Source: Nannobrachium achirus
Lineage: Eukaryota > Chordata > Actinopteri > Myctophiformes > Myctophidae
DNA: 64,000 nucleotides
NCBI GenBank assembly: GCA_963921795.1
Contig: OY997641.1
Coordinates: forward strand, 57,234,693 to 57,298,692
Direction of reading: 5' to 3'
Shown piece by piece: positions 11,224 to 24,600 of the stretch. The position numbers and the translations under genes were made by a program. Below the pieces are notes generated by a model that saw only the letters and a program-made list of their open reading frames with translations, had not been told where the DNA came from and did not search any database. Within the stretch, counting starts at the first letter, position 1; each line of letters starts with the position of its first letter.

Positions 11224-13044
11224 GAAAGAGAAAGAGAGATGGAGAGGTAGAAAGAGAGAGGGAGGGAGGGAGAGCGAGGGGGGAGAGAGAGAGAGGGTAT
11301 AAGTTAGTTTATACAACAGGTACAGTAGTTCCGACAAAGCAACCTGATTGGTTGAAATAGCTATCTACCGGTGCTGATAACAAGTAGGCTACGTCATATA
11401 TTATGTCATATTGTTTGCCAAAAAGCAGTTGCAATGAACGTAAATCAACGGACAGTAAACAAACCTCGAAAAGTTCCAGATTTAAATACATAAAAGAGAG
11501 AAGAAAGAGAAAGAATGAACATTATTGTCACATCACAGGTTTACAGCAGTGTTGCCATGTCAGCTTGTTATAAGTGACTTTGGGCTTGTTTTTTTGCCTG
11601 TAAATATTGGTAGTTAGTACTAGTTGCGGGTTGCAGTCTTTTTGGGGGCTTGTTTCTAAAGTGTACGTAGTTCATTTTTGGGGCTTTCTTTATGAATGTT
11701 GTTTAAATCAGTGGTTCTCAAACATTTTCATTTCAAGGACCCCCAAATGAATGTTATTGTCCGTGTATCACCCAGTGTTGTAGTGCTAAATTTGGAAGTG
11801 GGGGGACGCTCCACGCACACACATGCGTCAATGCGCGTGCGTGCAACGTTTTAGGTGGGGTTGTGTGTCTAATTGTAAGATAGGCTCAAAGTAAATGACA
11901 AGGGTGCAATGATATTCAATAATCATTTTGTAGAAAACAACATCAAGCTTAAGAAATTTAAACAATGTAGGAGTGATGTTATTATTAGGTTCATCAAACT
12001 GAAGCCACGCTCGCATTCTGCCGAGCTCCATGGGATGAGCATACTGTATTACAGTTGACTAGTGCGCGTGGAACGCCTCTTCTTCTACATTCTGTCTTAA
12101 AACCATTAACTGTAGCTGCGCATTGACATCACGAGTTCACGACCAATAGATAGATTAGCTCTTGAAGTAATATTATGCTGACTATCAAAACATCCACCGG
12201 CTGTCAGTCTCTCCGTCACGTCACGTCACGTCACGTCACGTCACGTCACGTCACGTCACGTCACGTCACGTCACGTCGCACTTTTCCCCTACTCATATCT
12301 CCGCCAGTGTTGCCCCTATCCATGCCAAACTGCTCACACATTCCTTGGCAGCCAGACCACAACCTCCACCCCTCATTTATTTATTTTTCCCTTCTTTGGA
12401 CACTGCTTTTTTGGACATTTTGCCCTAAAATCACGCACATTTGTGTATACATTACATGCTTAAATGGGCCAAAAATGCCAAAAATGTTTTGGGGGGTGAG
12501 AGAAGTGTGAGAACGCGGTTACCCCACGTCCGTCCGTCCGTCCGTCCGTCCGTCCGTCCGTCCGTCCCGGTATCACCATCTGAACAATTTTTTTGCCAGG
12601 GACGCCGCCGGTATACCAGATTACTGTTGTTAAATATATTTCAAGTTTGTCACTTTTCACCCCAATACCTTTGTGCAAATATCTAATCTACAAGCTGACA
12701 ATGCGTCGCAGACGTATATTATAGGCTTTGGGCTTGTTTTCAAAGACCTCTCCCGAAATCTGGCATCACTGATTTACAGGTGTAAAGAAGTGGATCAAAT
12801 AAAGGTGAACACTCACGTTTCCGAAGTCTGATCCTATCTCGGTCTTGAACAGGTGAAGGAGCTCCCCCTTGCTGAGTGTGTTGGGGTCGTCGTGCAGCAT
12901 CAGGTCAAAGAGCTTCATCCGACTTACTGCTTCCCCCCGCTTCACCTCAGGGTTGTTCTTGGCGTACTTATGGAACGTCTTGACTATGAGGATCATGGCG
13001 GCGGCCAGTGCAGGAATATCTCCGGATGTGGCATTACGGCGGGC
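10891..13044 (-). CDS. S100-like EF-hand protein, gene 2A (altered C-terminus)
   Basis: Calcium-sensor family gene. The first coding exon is 12817-12996 from the in-frame Met (MILIVKTFHKYAKNN ... TLSKGELLHLFKTEIGS), open back to a possible acceptor at 13044. The donor is GTGAGT, phase 0. The last exon is 10891-11130 after a (CT)n-TAG acceptor. Its second EF-hand reads DDDEDGAICFKE; the loop's ninth position is Cys where gene 2B has Asp. After ACMALQ the reading frame enters the 6 kb insertion and ends with about 40 foreign residues (QARGETNFQPG ... LLINCRN) instead of GGFLETTNE. The product would be 139 aa from that Met, against 108 for gene 2B. It is probably compromised, but both EF-hands remain open. 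The first EF-hand loop is enlarged, as in its paralogues. Confidence 0.75.
11131..11300. repeat. (GA)n/(GACA)n microsatellite
   Basis: GA repeats, then a GACA tetranucleotide run (about 11158-11222), then impure GA-rich sequence. On the minus strand it forms the pyrimidine tract of the gene 2A last-exon acceptor. Copy B has only a GA run of about 52 bases. Confidence 0.93.
12211..12277. repeat. (TCACG)n pentanucleotide array
   Basis: About 13 units of TCACG/CGTGA. Copy B carries about 18 units at 54456-54545. Confidence 0.95.
12526..12567. repeat. (CCGT)n tetranucleotide array
   Basis: About ten CCGT units at the right end of the hAT-like element. Copy B has a similar array at 54757-54801. 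Confidence 0.95.
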
Positions 13045-13427
13045 CTATTGTATAGAATTGTGTTAGAGAAGGGAAAGAAATTAACAGACAGAGCTTGAAT
13101 ATAGCGGCGTTTCTTGCTCCTCCGGCGCTGCAAACGTTATCTTCTCATTCAACTGGATTCTAGCGATCAACAGACTAACTAGATTATATTATTTTACCGC
13201 TTTTTTTCTTTTCTTTTTTTTTTTTTTTATTTATCGTTTTTTAGTTCACCACACACCCCTAACACCACCTGGATCAATTCACTTTGATTGTCTCTTATCA
13301 GCACACCTGTATAATTCTGCGTAGTCACCATGAGATGGCGACAGTCGCTGACGTCACTCGTCTGCGACCACTATTTCGTTGTTTATCTACTAGCCCAGCT
13401 CGGCTGCGTTTAGCCATTAGCTTACTA

Positions 13428-13498
13428 TGCCTAACTCTAACCCTAACCCTAACCTTAACCTCTGTAAAACTATGCCTAACCCTAACCCTAACCTCCGT
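13428..13498. repeat. Short interstitial telomere-like repeats
   Basis: Two clusters of CCTAACCCTAACC separated by CTCTGTAAAACTATG. They are shared with copy B (55739-55804). The arrays are short (about four units each) and lie between genes 1 and 2, so they are best read as a simple repeat. Confidence 0.85.
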
Positions 13499-13751
13499 GG
13501 GGTGAGGCGTTATCATTCCTGCCGACGCTACGTTGTCGTTGTTTTTGTTGTGGATCAAAGCGACCGCTTGTTCCGCCCGTGCTGCACGACGAGCGCTCCT
13601 GTTCTCAATTTCACTGAAACTAAAAAAAAAAATAGCTTCAGGTTTGGACGCAGCTAATAGGACCCTCACAGGAGTCCCGGACCCCTGATATCACAGACAA
13701 AGGTACAAAGAACAGTAACGCATACAATCATATCAACAACGTTTATTCGTC

Positions 13752-13911
13752 TTATGCAATGACATAGGCTTGTACCTTATTTTTTATCTCCATTAATTCT
13801 TCCGGGGTCTTCATGCACAGATCCACTGTGAAGGCCATGAACTCCTGGAAGGAGATGGTACCGTCCTTGTCCTCGTCAATCTCATTGAATAATTTGGATA
13901 CGTCACTGGAC

Positions 13912-13991
<80 letters not shown>

Positions 13992-15224
13992 CAAAGAGAG
14001 TGGGAGGGAGAGGGAGGGGGAGGGGGGAGAGAGAGAGAGAGAGAGAGAAAGAGAGTGAGGGTATAAGTTAGTTTATACCAGTAAGACTCCCTAATCCACA
14101 AATAGGGCAAAAATGTGTTTTTCCAAAATCTTCCTGATCCATGTTGATGACATGAGTGTGGACATGCTGTGTAGTGATTTTCGTGATTTTAGGGCAAAAT
14201 CTGTAGGAGCAGTGTCCAAAAATGTGTTTTTAAAAATCGGCCTGAAGGTGGCGCTATATGGGACAGATTCATGTTGATGGGATGAGTGTAGACATACTGT
14301 GTAGCGATTTGCGTGATTTTAGGGCAAAAACTGTAGGAGCAGTGTCCAAAAATGTGTTTTAAAAATCGGCCTGAAGGTGGCGCTAGAAGAGGGCCATGTG
14401 AGAAATGAGGGGTGGGGTCTCCGCGTCGCCTTGGCGGACGAATAGGTACCGGCCCCGGCTCTCCCGGACGCTCCTAGCCCGAGTTACGGCATTTTATGTG
14501 AGCTGCAGTGGAGGGGGTCCTCCACTGGGGGCGCCACGACTTTTGCATCCGTTCTGGAGCACCAGGAGTGGGTGGTCCCCAGGAATTCCCCGTGAGCAGC
14601 CCCGTTGGGGTGGTCATTTGGTCATTTTTTACACCTGGGGGTCCCCCAGGGACCTGGGGGTCCCTGAAGCTCTGGGGGTCCTTGGAGGTTGTAGTTTGGC
14701 AGGTAAGCAGTGTGTGTGCAAAATTTGGCATGGATGGGGGCAACGGTTGTGGAGATATGAGCAGGGCAAAAGTGTGACGTGTGACGTGTGACGGACGGAG
14801 AGACAGACAGACAGCCGGTGGAGGTTTTGGTAGTAAATGCGACCTACGGTCGCAACAACTAGTATAGCAGCAGAGGCCGTCAGATTTTGAGATACCCCTA
14901 CCCAAGGTATAACCAAACACAACCATGTTTTTTCTTATGTTTAGGGTCTCCCATTAATGAAACTAGACCTTACCCGTTCAAAGATATGTGCTCCAAGTTA
15001 CTGTAACTGGTGCATGCGTGAGAATATGTGGGAGCATCATAATGTAAGGAGCAGCCCATGGAGGAGTGTATATTTATGATGGATACAAATAATTTAACAG
15101 CAAATTTAGGTGAATAGAAGTATGGGGATGTATGCACTTACTGTCTCCACATGGTTTTTTCCATACCCGTTGGAAGATGACCCGGTGCATGCATGACCCA
15201 TGAATGCAGAGAGAGAGAGAGAGA

Positions 15225-15284
<60 letters not shown>

Positions 15285-15544
15285 CGTGTGTCTCTTCACT
15301 GCAACATTCCTAACTGTGAGAGAGGTGTGTGTGGGGCTCTGGGATCCCATGGCCTGGAGGAACGGACCGTAACCCTGACAACAGGCTGAGCTGAACAGGC
15401 TGTGCACCATAAAAATGCTAATATACAGCATACGATTTGTGAAAGTGACAAACGGGCTTCACAGTTATGTTAGGTGTGTTCATATGCTAATGGTGATGCG
15501 ATTTCAGATCAATTGCTCCAGCCACTGAGGAGAAACGCTGTTTC

Positions 15545-15581
<37 letters not shown>

Positions 15582-18500
15582 CTCACTCACTCACTCACTC
15601 ACTCAGACATTCGCAAAATTATAGTATAGATGGATTGTTGTGAAATTTTATTTTTGGGAGAAATTAGTTTTTTTGGCTATTTTTTAGACCTACCCCAACC
15701 TCTGAAAAAGGCAAATCCGCCTAGGTCAAAGCTGACAAAAATGCCTATAACTTGAGAATGCTCACTCTTATCTTCATAAAATCTGCTGAGATGTGAACCA
15801 GGTGTCTACCCTACATCAGCAAAGAGTCAGAATATTATCCTTTAAACACACTTTTAGTTTAGGCGGAAATTGTACTTTACTTTCTCTCATTTACAAGAAA
15901 CACAAATTTACGTCAAATAAGATGTTACTGCATAACTACACTCTTAAAATTGTTGGGTCAAATGTTCAATCTTTTTGCTGGGTTGACACTGTTGGGTCAA
16001 AGGTTGGGTCAGTTTGACCAAACATTGGATTAAAAATACTTAAAATTAGTAAACCATCTGTTGGGCTATGGATGGCCTGCCCACATCATCAGATAAAATG
16101 CATTGAGTTCATAACCCAAGTGTTGGTATAGGCTTTTGAATTTGAGTTTACCCAATGCATGAGTTAGTGCATTGAACCAATTTTGTGTTATGGTTCGAGT
16201 TTACCCAGTAACCCAACACATGGTTCACTGCATTGGTTTGTGAATTGCACCACTATTGGGTTAAACTAAGTGGGCGGGCAGTTACCCAGCATGCAACTGT
16301 GCTCCCATACAGATATTTTTATAAACTTTTCTATTATTTTATGGTTTTCGATAGAGAAAACAACATTGTATTGTAGATGATCGCAGTGGATGTAGCCCAG
16401 TCATAATCCCTAAAAAAAAAAAAAAAAAACATAGTTGCTTACAGAAACAGAAACCATGACTAAGATGGTCCAGACTGACACATACAAACAGGGGTGCTAT
16501 TCATTTGATGTGAAGCACCTCATAGTCTGTTGTGTTCAAAATTGTCACGACTAAATGCAAAATTTACTCAGCATGCATTCTTCCTTAAGTAGATTAAGCA
16601 TGAAAAAGATCATTGAAGTAAGTGATGTCAAAAAAATGAATAGATTTAAAGTGGTTGGGCATACGATCCCAACCCAGTAACAAGGTCACTTTTAAACCAT
16701 TTTTGGGTGTAAGATCCCAACCCATCAGCAGTAACACGTTAACCCAACAGCAAAGCTGATAGCAACTGAGACAGTGACAGAGACGGTCGCATAGCACTAT
16801 AGCAGGGCCAAATCGAACAACTAAAGGACAAAATGACGAAAAAGGATATCGAAGAAATAAAGACCTCACTCAGCCTTCAGGCTGAGGAGATGACTAAATT
16901 GACGACTACTTTGACGAATTTGATGACCCAACATCAGGCTGACCTGATGAAGGAGGTCTTGGCTTTGAAGGCGACGGTCAAGGAAAGAGATCAAAAGATT
17001 GAAGAATTGGAGAAAAGATTGGATGAAATGGAACAATATTCAAGGTTGGATGACATAATTATTTCGGGGCTGAAAGTTAAACCATTCTCCTATACCAGGG
17101 CTGCTGCCAATAGCCCCAGCACCCAGCCAGAAGAACAAGCAACCATTGAAAGGCAAGTCATTGATTTCTTTAAATCTAAGGAGATTGTGTTGGACCAGGA
17201 TCATATCGCTGCTTGCTACACACTCCCAAGCAAGGATCGTAAAGCAAACCCTGTTATACTCTTGAGATTCGCAAACAGAAAACACAAGAATCAACTCCTG
17301 ATACAAGGAATGAAGCTTAAAGGTTCGGATGTTTATGTCAACGAACATCTAACAAAAAAGAATGCTGAAATTGCCAGGGAGGCACGCATCCTTAAGAAAC
17401 AGGAAAAAATTCAAGGTGTTTGGAGCAGAAATTGCAAAGTGATGATAAAACCAAATGGAGATACAGCCAAGGTAACAGTGGTACGTGATTTGAAGGAACT
17501 GGATGATTACAAATGAAAGATGCTGAAATGGACACAAACACTGCTGTTTGACTACCCTGGCAAAACGTCAAGATAGCTGCTTCTGTACGAGACACTGAAA
17601 CTCTGACATTTTTATTAGTGAAGCAGAATTACCAAGACAAGAAAGAACGGGACAAATACAAATTAATTGTGCTTAATTCTTCCTGCCATGTGTGCCCAAG
17701 ACAGCTGCTTCTGTATAACAGACAGTAAATCCCTTGTCTCAAGGACATGCCGCTTGATAACCCTGTAGCCAAAACACTGCGCCAACTCTACTACAGAAAA
17801 ATGTCAAACTGACTCAGATAAAGAATGCAAAACACAGGCTGCCTAGCCAAAGTGGATGTGCACGTACTGTAACCAGATTTGAACTGAAGCGTAACAAAAG
17901 GGAGGCCACAACTGAATTAACCTGGAAAATATCATGGACAATGCGTAATCATGGACACAAACCTAGAAAAAAAAAAAACTACATTCACTCTATCACGTTT
18001 CTCTACCTCCATTTATTATTACACTTATTATTATTATTATGATTATAATTATTACCCATATTATTAGTCTGTTTGTTTCTCTTTTCTTTTCTTAATTTTC
18101 TCTTACCTGCTATTAGGCTGATGTATGCTTAAATCCTAAACACTTTAAATTATTATGTAAGTAAAAAAAAAAAAAAAAAAAAAAAAGTACATTCATTCTA
18201 TCATGTTTCCTTTTCAGTTATTATTATTATTATTATTATTGTTGCACTTATCCTTTTATCATGTTTCCTTTATCTCCATTTATGTAATTACATTTTTTTG
18301 AGAAAAAAAGTAGATTATTCATCTATTCATTTATTTCATTATCACCAGAAGGTAAAATCGTATACTCTTATAACATATTCTGATTCCTGAATTGCTAGTG
18401 TTGATGTATATGGAAATTCTTCCAACATGTTTTTCCCTTTTCTTAATTTTCCATTTATTTTTTAATTTTTAATTTTCCATTCTCTCATATCTGCTATGAG

Positions 18501-18666
18501 GCCGATGTATCCTTGAATTTCAAACATTCCTATAACTAATCACTGTATTTTACTCATTGAATAAGTAGGATAGGCTTCTACAAGCTTTCAGCTTCAGCCT
18601 ATTCCTTTTGACCACATGTAACAATGACTAAGTGGATGTATGACTTGTAAAAAATGTGAGTGATCA

Positions 18667-18697
<31 letters not shown>

Positions 18698-21600
18698 GTC
18701 ACTTTTAACCCATTACTTGGTTGTACAATCCCAACCCAACATGCAGGGTCACAGCCTTAACCCAACCCTGCTGGTCTGCAATAACCCATGTTGGGCTGCA
18801 TGGTCCAAAACAGCGTTGCGCGATCACTGCAGACAGATTTGTGAGACTGGTTCTCCCAATGACACTTTAACGCAGATTAGTGATTGGTGAACCAGCAACC
18901 TTAAGATCCTCAGATCCCTATACCTCAGATATGGACCCTTAACAGGATCAACATTAACAAGGCCAGGGGTCCAGACAACAGCAACCCTTGGGTGCTCAAG
19001 GTGTGCTCTGGGCAGTTTGCAGCGGCATTCCAGCATATTCAACTTCTTCCTGAGGTTGAGTAAAGTAAAATGTCCTGGTGTTTAAGAAGGGACACCCAGT
19101 GCATTCAGTGACTAAATGCCAGTTAATTGTTTTGACATTACACGTCAAGAAGTTCTTTGAGATTCTGCTCCTGGTAGCACTGTGAGAGTCATGTTCTTTG
19201 ACTTCATAAGCATCTTCAATACCATACAGTACATCCACAGATGGCCCTGAAGCTGTCAGTGCAAGTGGATCTAGGCTTGGTTGCAGACTATGTCACCAAC
19301 ACTGGTGCTCCCCAAGGAGCTATATTATCACCCTTCCTGTCCACCCTCACAACTTCATGGATGACAATGTGGGGGATTACAGAGCTACATAGGGTAGTGA
19401 GTGAGCGAGCGAGTGTGTGTGCCCGCAGGCACGCGCGCAGCCGCGCACACACATGCACAAACATGCACGGCGCTATATAACTGCACCATGTGCCATGTAT
19501 CCATATTGTCTTTCTATATGGATTCCATACCTCTAAAAACACTTGATAATTGATATATTTATTTTAGTGTTAGTGAATGTCAAATGATAAGGACTTGACT
19601 TGAAAACCTTATAATTTGGTACATATCCAAAAGTTGAGTGTTATTTATCCATGGAAATCTTCGCCTATATATAGAGAGAGAGGCTTAAAGTACACAGGTG
19701 AAATTATCACTTGTGTACTCAGACAGTAGCCATGTTTCCATAAACTTATTCGAATTAGGGAAGCGAATTATCAGAAATACGCATTAAGACAAAGCGAATT
19801 TAGCATGTTTCCATTTGCGGGTGTCATTCGAATTAGCGACGGTCTCGCATTAGTTGATCGGGCTGTTTTTTTTTCAGACCGAACCTGAGCACTGCACGTC
19901 TGACTGCTGTGACTCGGTCGCTGTCTACTGTCTAGTGGGAAGAAGGGGTTATCAATCATCATCATCATGGCCCATTGGCCCCAAATAACTTTTAAATATA
20001 TTACAATTGGCGACGAGTCTCTTACGAAATTGGCAAGAGTTCCTCTCAATACATAAAGCTATATAACCTCTCCATTATCGGCAATAGTCGGTGGTGTGTG
20101 TTCCCCACACTCCTGCGCCTCCACCGCTGCGCTCAGGTTCACCGGGAAAACGCTGCACAGTGCTCATCCTGCAAGTTTCAGCGTCCTCTGGAAGGTGGCC
20201 GATCTGCAAGCTCACAACGCGGGGCAGAGACGCGGATGCAAGCTGCTGTGAGCTTGATCGGCCACTTTTGGCACGCAACATCGTGTGATGAGGAAGGGTT
20301 AGCCACGGATGGCTTGACTCCGGGAGGTGAAAACGGGAAGAATTTACACACGGTCCGTGTCAATCTGTGTGTAACAAACAACCGGTTTGTTTTGTGGGCT
20401 AACGGACGTTAAGCGGCACGGGAAAGTGTAAAGTTGGAGGACGATATGGACCTAGAACGTCATAATCTATTCGCATTTATTGTCTGACCCGTTTTCATTC
20501 ACAAATGCGTATTTCGTTTATAGATTAAGCCTCAAAATCCACCTCCTCCAAGCGGATCATTTTTTTTGCGGATAATGAAAGTTTATTCGCATTTTGAAGT
20601 GTTTCCATAAAAACATTTTGCGAATAAGCCATTAATGCGCAAAAAGTGGCTTTATGGAAACGCCACTAGTGTCTTGAAAAGCCAGACAGCATTATGTTGC
20701 CCTGGTACGCTCCAGGGCGTACCAGGGCAACGCTACCCCTATGCTTTAGTGCACAATTTTATCCCTTTGCCTTGAAATACATTTCCACAACAATTACTTT
20801 ATGAACGGGAGTAGTAGGGGAAAAAAGGCATTGCTGTGTTTTGATCAATGTTGTAATTTTAGATGAAATACATTATTGGTTCATTCATATGGTGATAGTT
20901 TGGTTCTGAACTGGACCTCCCAAAAAGACTTAGAGTATGTCACCTAACTCCCATTCAGAATTACCTAATTTGTCTTTTTCAGGGGAGGGGGGCTAAAGAA
21001 ATCTGATTTGCAATAAAACTGTACAAGCTATCTCCACACAACCACTGGTTATTGTTTAGTGGCATCTTAGGCAATGCAGTAACATCTTAATTGACATAAA
21101 TGTATGTTTTTCTTGTAAATGAGAGAAAGTAAAGTCCCCACCACAAAAGTACAATTTCCACCTAAACTAAAGGTGTGTTTAAAGACTAATATTTCAGCAT
21201 TTCTTTAGGTAAATTGCATTCTGACTCTTTGCTGATGTAGGGTAAACAACTGGTTCACATCTCAGCAGATTTTATGGAGATTTAAGAGTGAGCATTCTCA
21301 AGTTATAGGCATTTTGTCAGCTTTGACCTAGGCGGATTTGCCTTTTTCAGAGATTGGGGTAGGTCTAAAGAATAGCCAAAAAAAACACATTTCCGCCAAA
21401 AGTACAATTTCACAACAATCCATTTCATTAATGGGAGACCCTAAACGTAAGAAAAAACATGGTTGTTTTTTGGTTATACCTCGGGTAGGGGTATCTAAAA
21501 AAACTAAGGCCTTTTTTGAGGGCTTGCTGCAGGACTATATTGCTTTCACAACAAGGTGTTTCTGTTGCATCATGATTCATGCCAACACATGTCTTTTTTA

Positions 21601-24600
21601 TAATTGATTTGGGGCTTTTATTCCTTTATATAGTCTAAAAGTCAGGTCTGAGCAAACATTTCATAAGGTTGATAGATTAATTTGGCCAGCGATGAATCAA
21701 CTACTCACTGGTTGAGTGGTGACACATAGTGCTTTGGTGGTGTTCAAGAACTTCAATCAAGTCTATAATGTTTGTTTATATGGGTTGGTTGTTGACCGTG
21801 TGTGCATTCCTTAATTCCCATGGCTTGACTTGAAAACCTTATCATTTGGTACATACCCAAAAGTTGAGTGTTATTTATCCATGGAAATCTTTGCCTGTAT
21901 AGAGAGAGAGAGAGGCTTAAAGTACACAGGTGAAATTATCACTTGTGTACTCAGACAGTATCTTGAAAAGCCAGACAGCATTATGTTGCCCTGGTACGCT
22001 CCAGAAAGACCACTTTCAACTTTTTCTGAATTTAGTGCACAATTTTTTCCTTTTGCCTTAAAATACATTTCCACAATTTACTTTATGAACGGGAGTAGTA
22101 GGGGAAAAAGGCATTGCTGTGTTTTGATCAATGTTGTAATTTTAGATGAAATACATTATTGGTTCATTCATATTGTGATAGTTTGGTTCTGTGGTACAGT
22201 ACAGCCAACTGGACCTCCCAAAAAAGACTTACATATGTCACCTAACTCCCATTCAGAATTACCTAATTTGTCTTTTTCAGGGGAGGGGGTCTAAAGAAAT
22301 CTGATTTGTAATAAAACTGTACAAGCTATCTCCACACAACCACTGGTTATTGTTTAGTGGCATCTTAGGCAATGCAGTAACATCTTATTTGACATAAATG
22401 TATGTTTTTCTTGTAAATGAGAGAATGTAAAGTCCCAACCACAAAAGTACAATTTCCGCCTAAACTAAAGGTGTGTTTAAAGACTAATATTTCAGCATTT
22501 CTTTAGGTAAATTGCATTCTGACTCTTTGCTGATGTAGGGTAAACAACTGGTTCACATCTCAGCAGATTTTATGGAGATTTAAGAGTGAGCATTCTCAAG
22601 TTATAGGCATTTTTGTCAGCTTTGACCTAGGCGGATTTGCCTTTTTCAGAGATTGGGGTAGGTCTAAAGAATAGCCAAAAAAAACACATTTCCGCCAAAA
22701 GTACAATTTCACAACAATCCATTTCATTAATGGGAGACCCTAAACGTAAGAAAAAACATGGTTGTTTTTTGGTTATACCTCGGGTAGGGGTATCTAAAAA
22801 AACTAAGGCCTTTTTTGAGGGCTTGCTGCAGGACTATATTGCTTTCACAACAAGGTGTTTCTGTTGCATCATGATTCATGCCAACACATGTCTTTTTTAT
22901 AATTGATTTGGGGCTTTTATTCCTTTATATAGTCTAAAAGTCAGGTCTGAGCAAACATTTCATAAGGTTGATAGATTAATTTGGCCGGCGATGAATCAAC
23001 TACTCACTGGTTGAGTGGTGACACATAGTGCGTCCATGCCCATGTTATGCAACTTTGGGAGAGTTGAAAAGGCTTTGGTGGTGTTCAAGAACTTCAATCA
23101 AGTCTATAATGTTTGTTTATATGGGTTGGTTGTTGACCGTGTGTGCATTCCTTAATTCCCATGGCTTGACTTGAAAACCTTATCATTTGGTACATACCCA
23201 AAAGTTGAGTGTTATTTATCCATGGAAATCTTTGCCTGTATAGAGAGAGAGAGAGAGGCTTAAAGTACACAGGTGAAATTATCACTTGTGTACTCAGACA
23301 GTATCTTGAAAAGCCAGACAGCATTATGTTGCCCTGGTACGCTCCAGAAAGACCACTTTCAACTTTTTCTGAATTTAGTGCACAATTTTTTCCTTTTGTT
23401 ACTTTATGAACGGGAGTAGTAGGGGAAAAAGGCATTGCTGTGTTTTGATCAATGTTGTAATTTTAGATGAAATACATTATTGGTTCATTCATATTGTGAT
23501 AGTTTGGTTCTGTGGTACAGTACAGCCAACTGGACCTCCCAAAAAAGACTTACATATGTCACCTAACTCCCATTCAGAATTACCTAATTTGTCTTTTTCA
23601 GGGGAGGGGGTCTAAAGAAATCTGATTTGTAATAAAACTGTACAAGCTATCTCCACACAACCACTGGTTATTGTTTAGTGGCATCTTAGGCAATGCAGTA
23701 ACATCTTATTTGACATAAATGTATGTTTTTCTTGTAAATGAGAGAATGTAAAGTCCCAACCATAAAAGTACAATTTCCGCCTAAACTAAAGGTGTGTTTA
23801 AAGACTAATATTTCAGCATTTCTTTAGGTAAATTGCATTCTGACTCTTTGCTGATGTAGGGTAAACACCTGGTTGACATCTCAGCAGATTTTATGAAGAT
23901 AAGAGTGAGGATTCTTGTGATGACCCATCTCATTGATGTCTAATGGACTTGCCTGCAGGGGTGTGTCTAGAAGACGAGACACACCTGGCACCTGGCTCGT
24001 TCACTAGAGTATTTAAGCAGGCTGGTCAGAGCCATTCTCCCTCTCTCTCCTACCCAGGGAACAATGGTGGTGTTTGGTTCTTTTTTAGTTTAGCTCTTGC
24101 TTTGTTCTGCCTTTGCACATACATTACATTATCACACATCCACACATGCACTACATTACTGATCTTACTGACTATTGCCAACATATTGCACAATTAAGTT
24201 TAAGTTATGTTTGATTTAGTTATAAATAAAGACATTTTGCATTTTTATCCTGTGTGTCGTCTCCCATATTTGTCATGATTTGAGTCAGGTCATGACAATT
24301 CTCAAGTTATAGGCATTTTTGTCAGCTTTGACCTAGGCGGATTTGCCTTTTTCAGAGATTGGGGTAGGTCTAAAGAATAGCCAAAAAAAACAAATTTCCG
24401 CCAAAAGTACAATTTCACAACAATCCATTTCATTAATGAGAGACCCTAAACATAAGAAAAAACATGGTTGTGTTTGGTTATACCTCGGGTAGGGGTATCT
24501 AAAAAAATAAGGCCTTTTTTGAGGGCTTGCTGCAGGACTAAACAGGTAGTTCCGATGAAGCAACCTGATTGGTTGGTTGAAATAGCTATCTACTCCTGCT

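Larger units (their letters stand above)
11773..12569. mobile_element. hAT-like element in the gene 2A intron
   Basis: Exact 8 bp duplications GTATCACC flank it (11765-11772 and 12570-12577). The left end is CAGTGTTGTAGTGC; the right end has expanded into (CCGT)n, so the terminal repeat cannot be matched. Copy B has it at 54002-54804. The equivalent intron positions of genes 1A (near 36820) and 1B (near 58485) are uninterrupted, so it entered gene 2 after the gene 1/gene 2 split and before the block duplication. It carries the (TCACG)n and (CCGT)n arrays. Confidence 0.82.
15943..18815. mobile_element. CACTA-like non-autonomous element, left-arm copy, split by a LINE
   Basis: It begins CTACACTCTTAAAATTG and is rich in TTGGGTTA/AACCCAA motifs in both orientations. 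The intact counterpart in the right arm (48846-49828, about 0.98 kb) has CTACACTCTTAAAA at both ends. This copy is interrupted by the LINE at 16756-18694 and lacks its far end because of a deletion at about 18815. No transposase is present. The superfamily is a tentative call from the CACTA-type end and a possible TTA duplication in the right arm. Confidence 0.65.
14888..24541. repeat. Left arm of the large inverted duplication
   Basis: Reading inward, this segment matches the reverse complement of 39245-50212 read inward. The order is: outer partial unit, CACTA-like element, LINE reverse transcriptase remnant, element with AGT duplications, then tandem 1.3 kb units, ending at CTGCAGGACTA. 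Arm-specific differences are a 0.67 kb insert at 14961-15627, an ORF1-only LINE (16756-18694), a solo LTR (23916-24297) and a small deletion near 18815. The right arm has one more 1.3 kb unit plus several private insertions. Confidence 0.9.

Noticed and set aside
13428-13498. Telomere repeat suggesting a chromosome end or fusion
   Set aside because: Only about four CCTAACC units in each of two clusters, embedded between genes and shared by both block copies; too short and internal.
14474-14926. 150-codon minus-strand frame with a Pro-rich segment
   Set aside because: It overlaps a dispersed repeat with G-rich plus-strand sequence; the composition reflects the repeat, and no family is recognisable.
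19241-19480. Possible host gene from the frame containing [14 protein letters not shown]
   Set aside because: This is the PQG block of a LINE reverse transcriptase, in a degenerate remnant present in both arms.
21338-21607. 89-codon frame ([12 protein letters not shown] ...) repeated in several tandem units as a possible gene family
   Set aside because: No recognisable domain, no splice or promoter signals, and the surrounding noncoding sequence is equally conserved, so the frame is a by-product of recent unit amplification.
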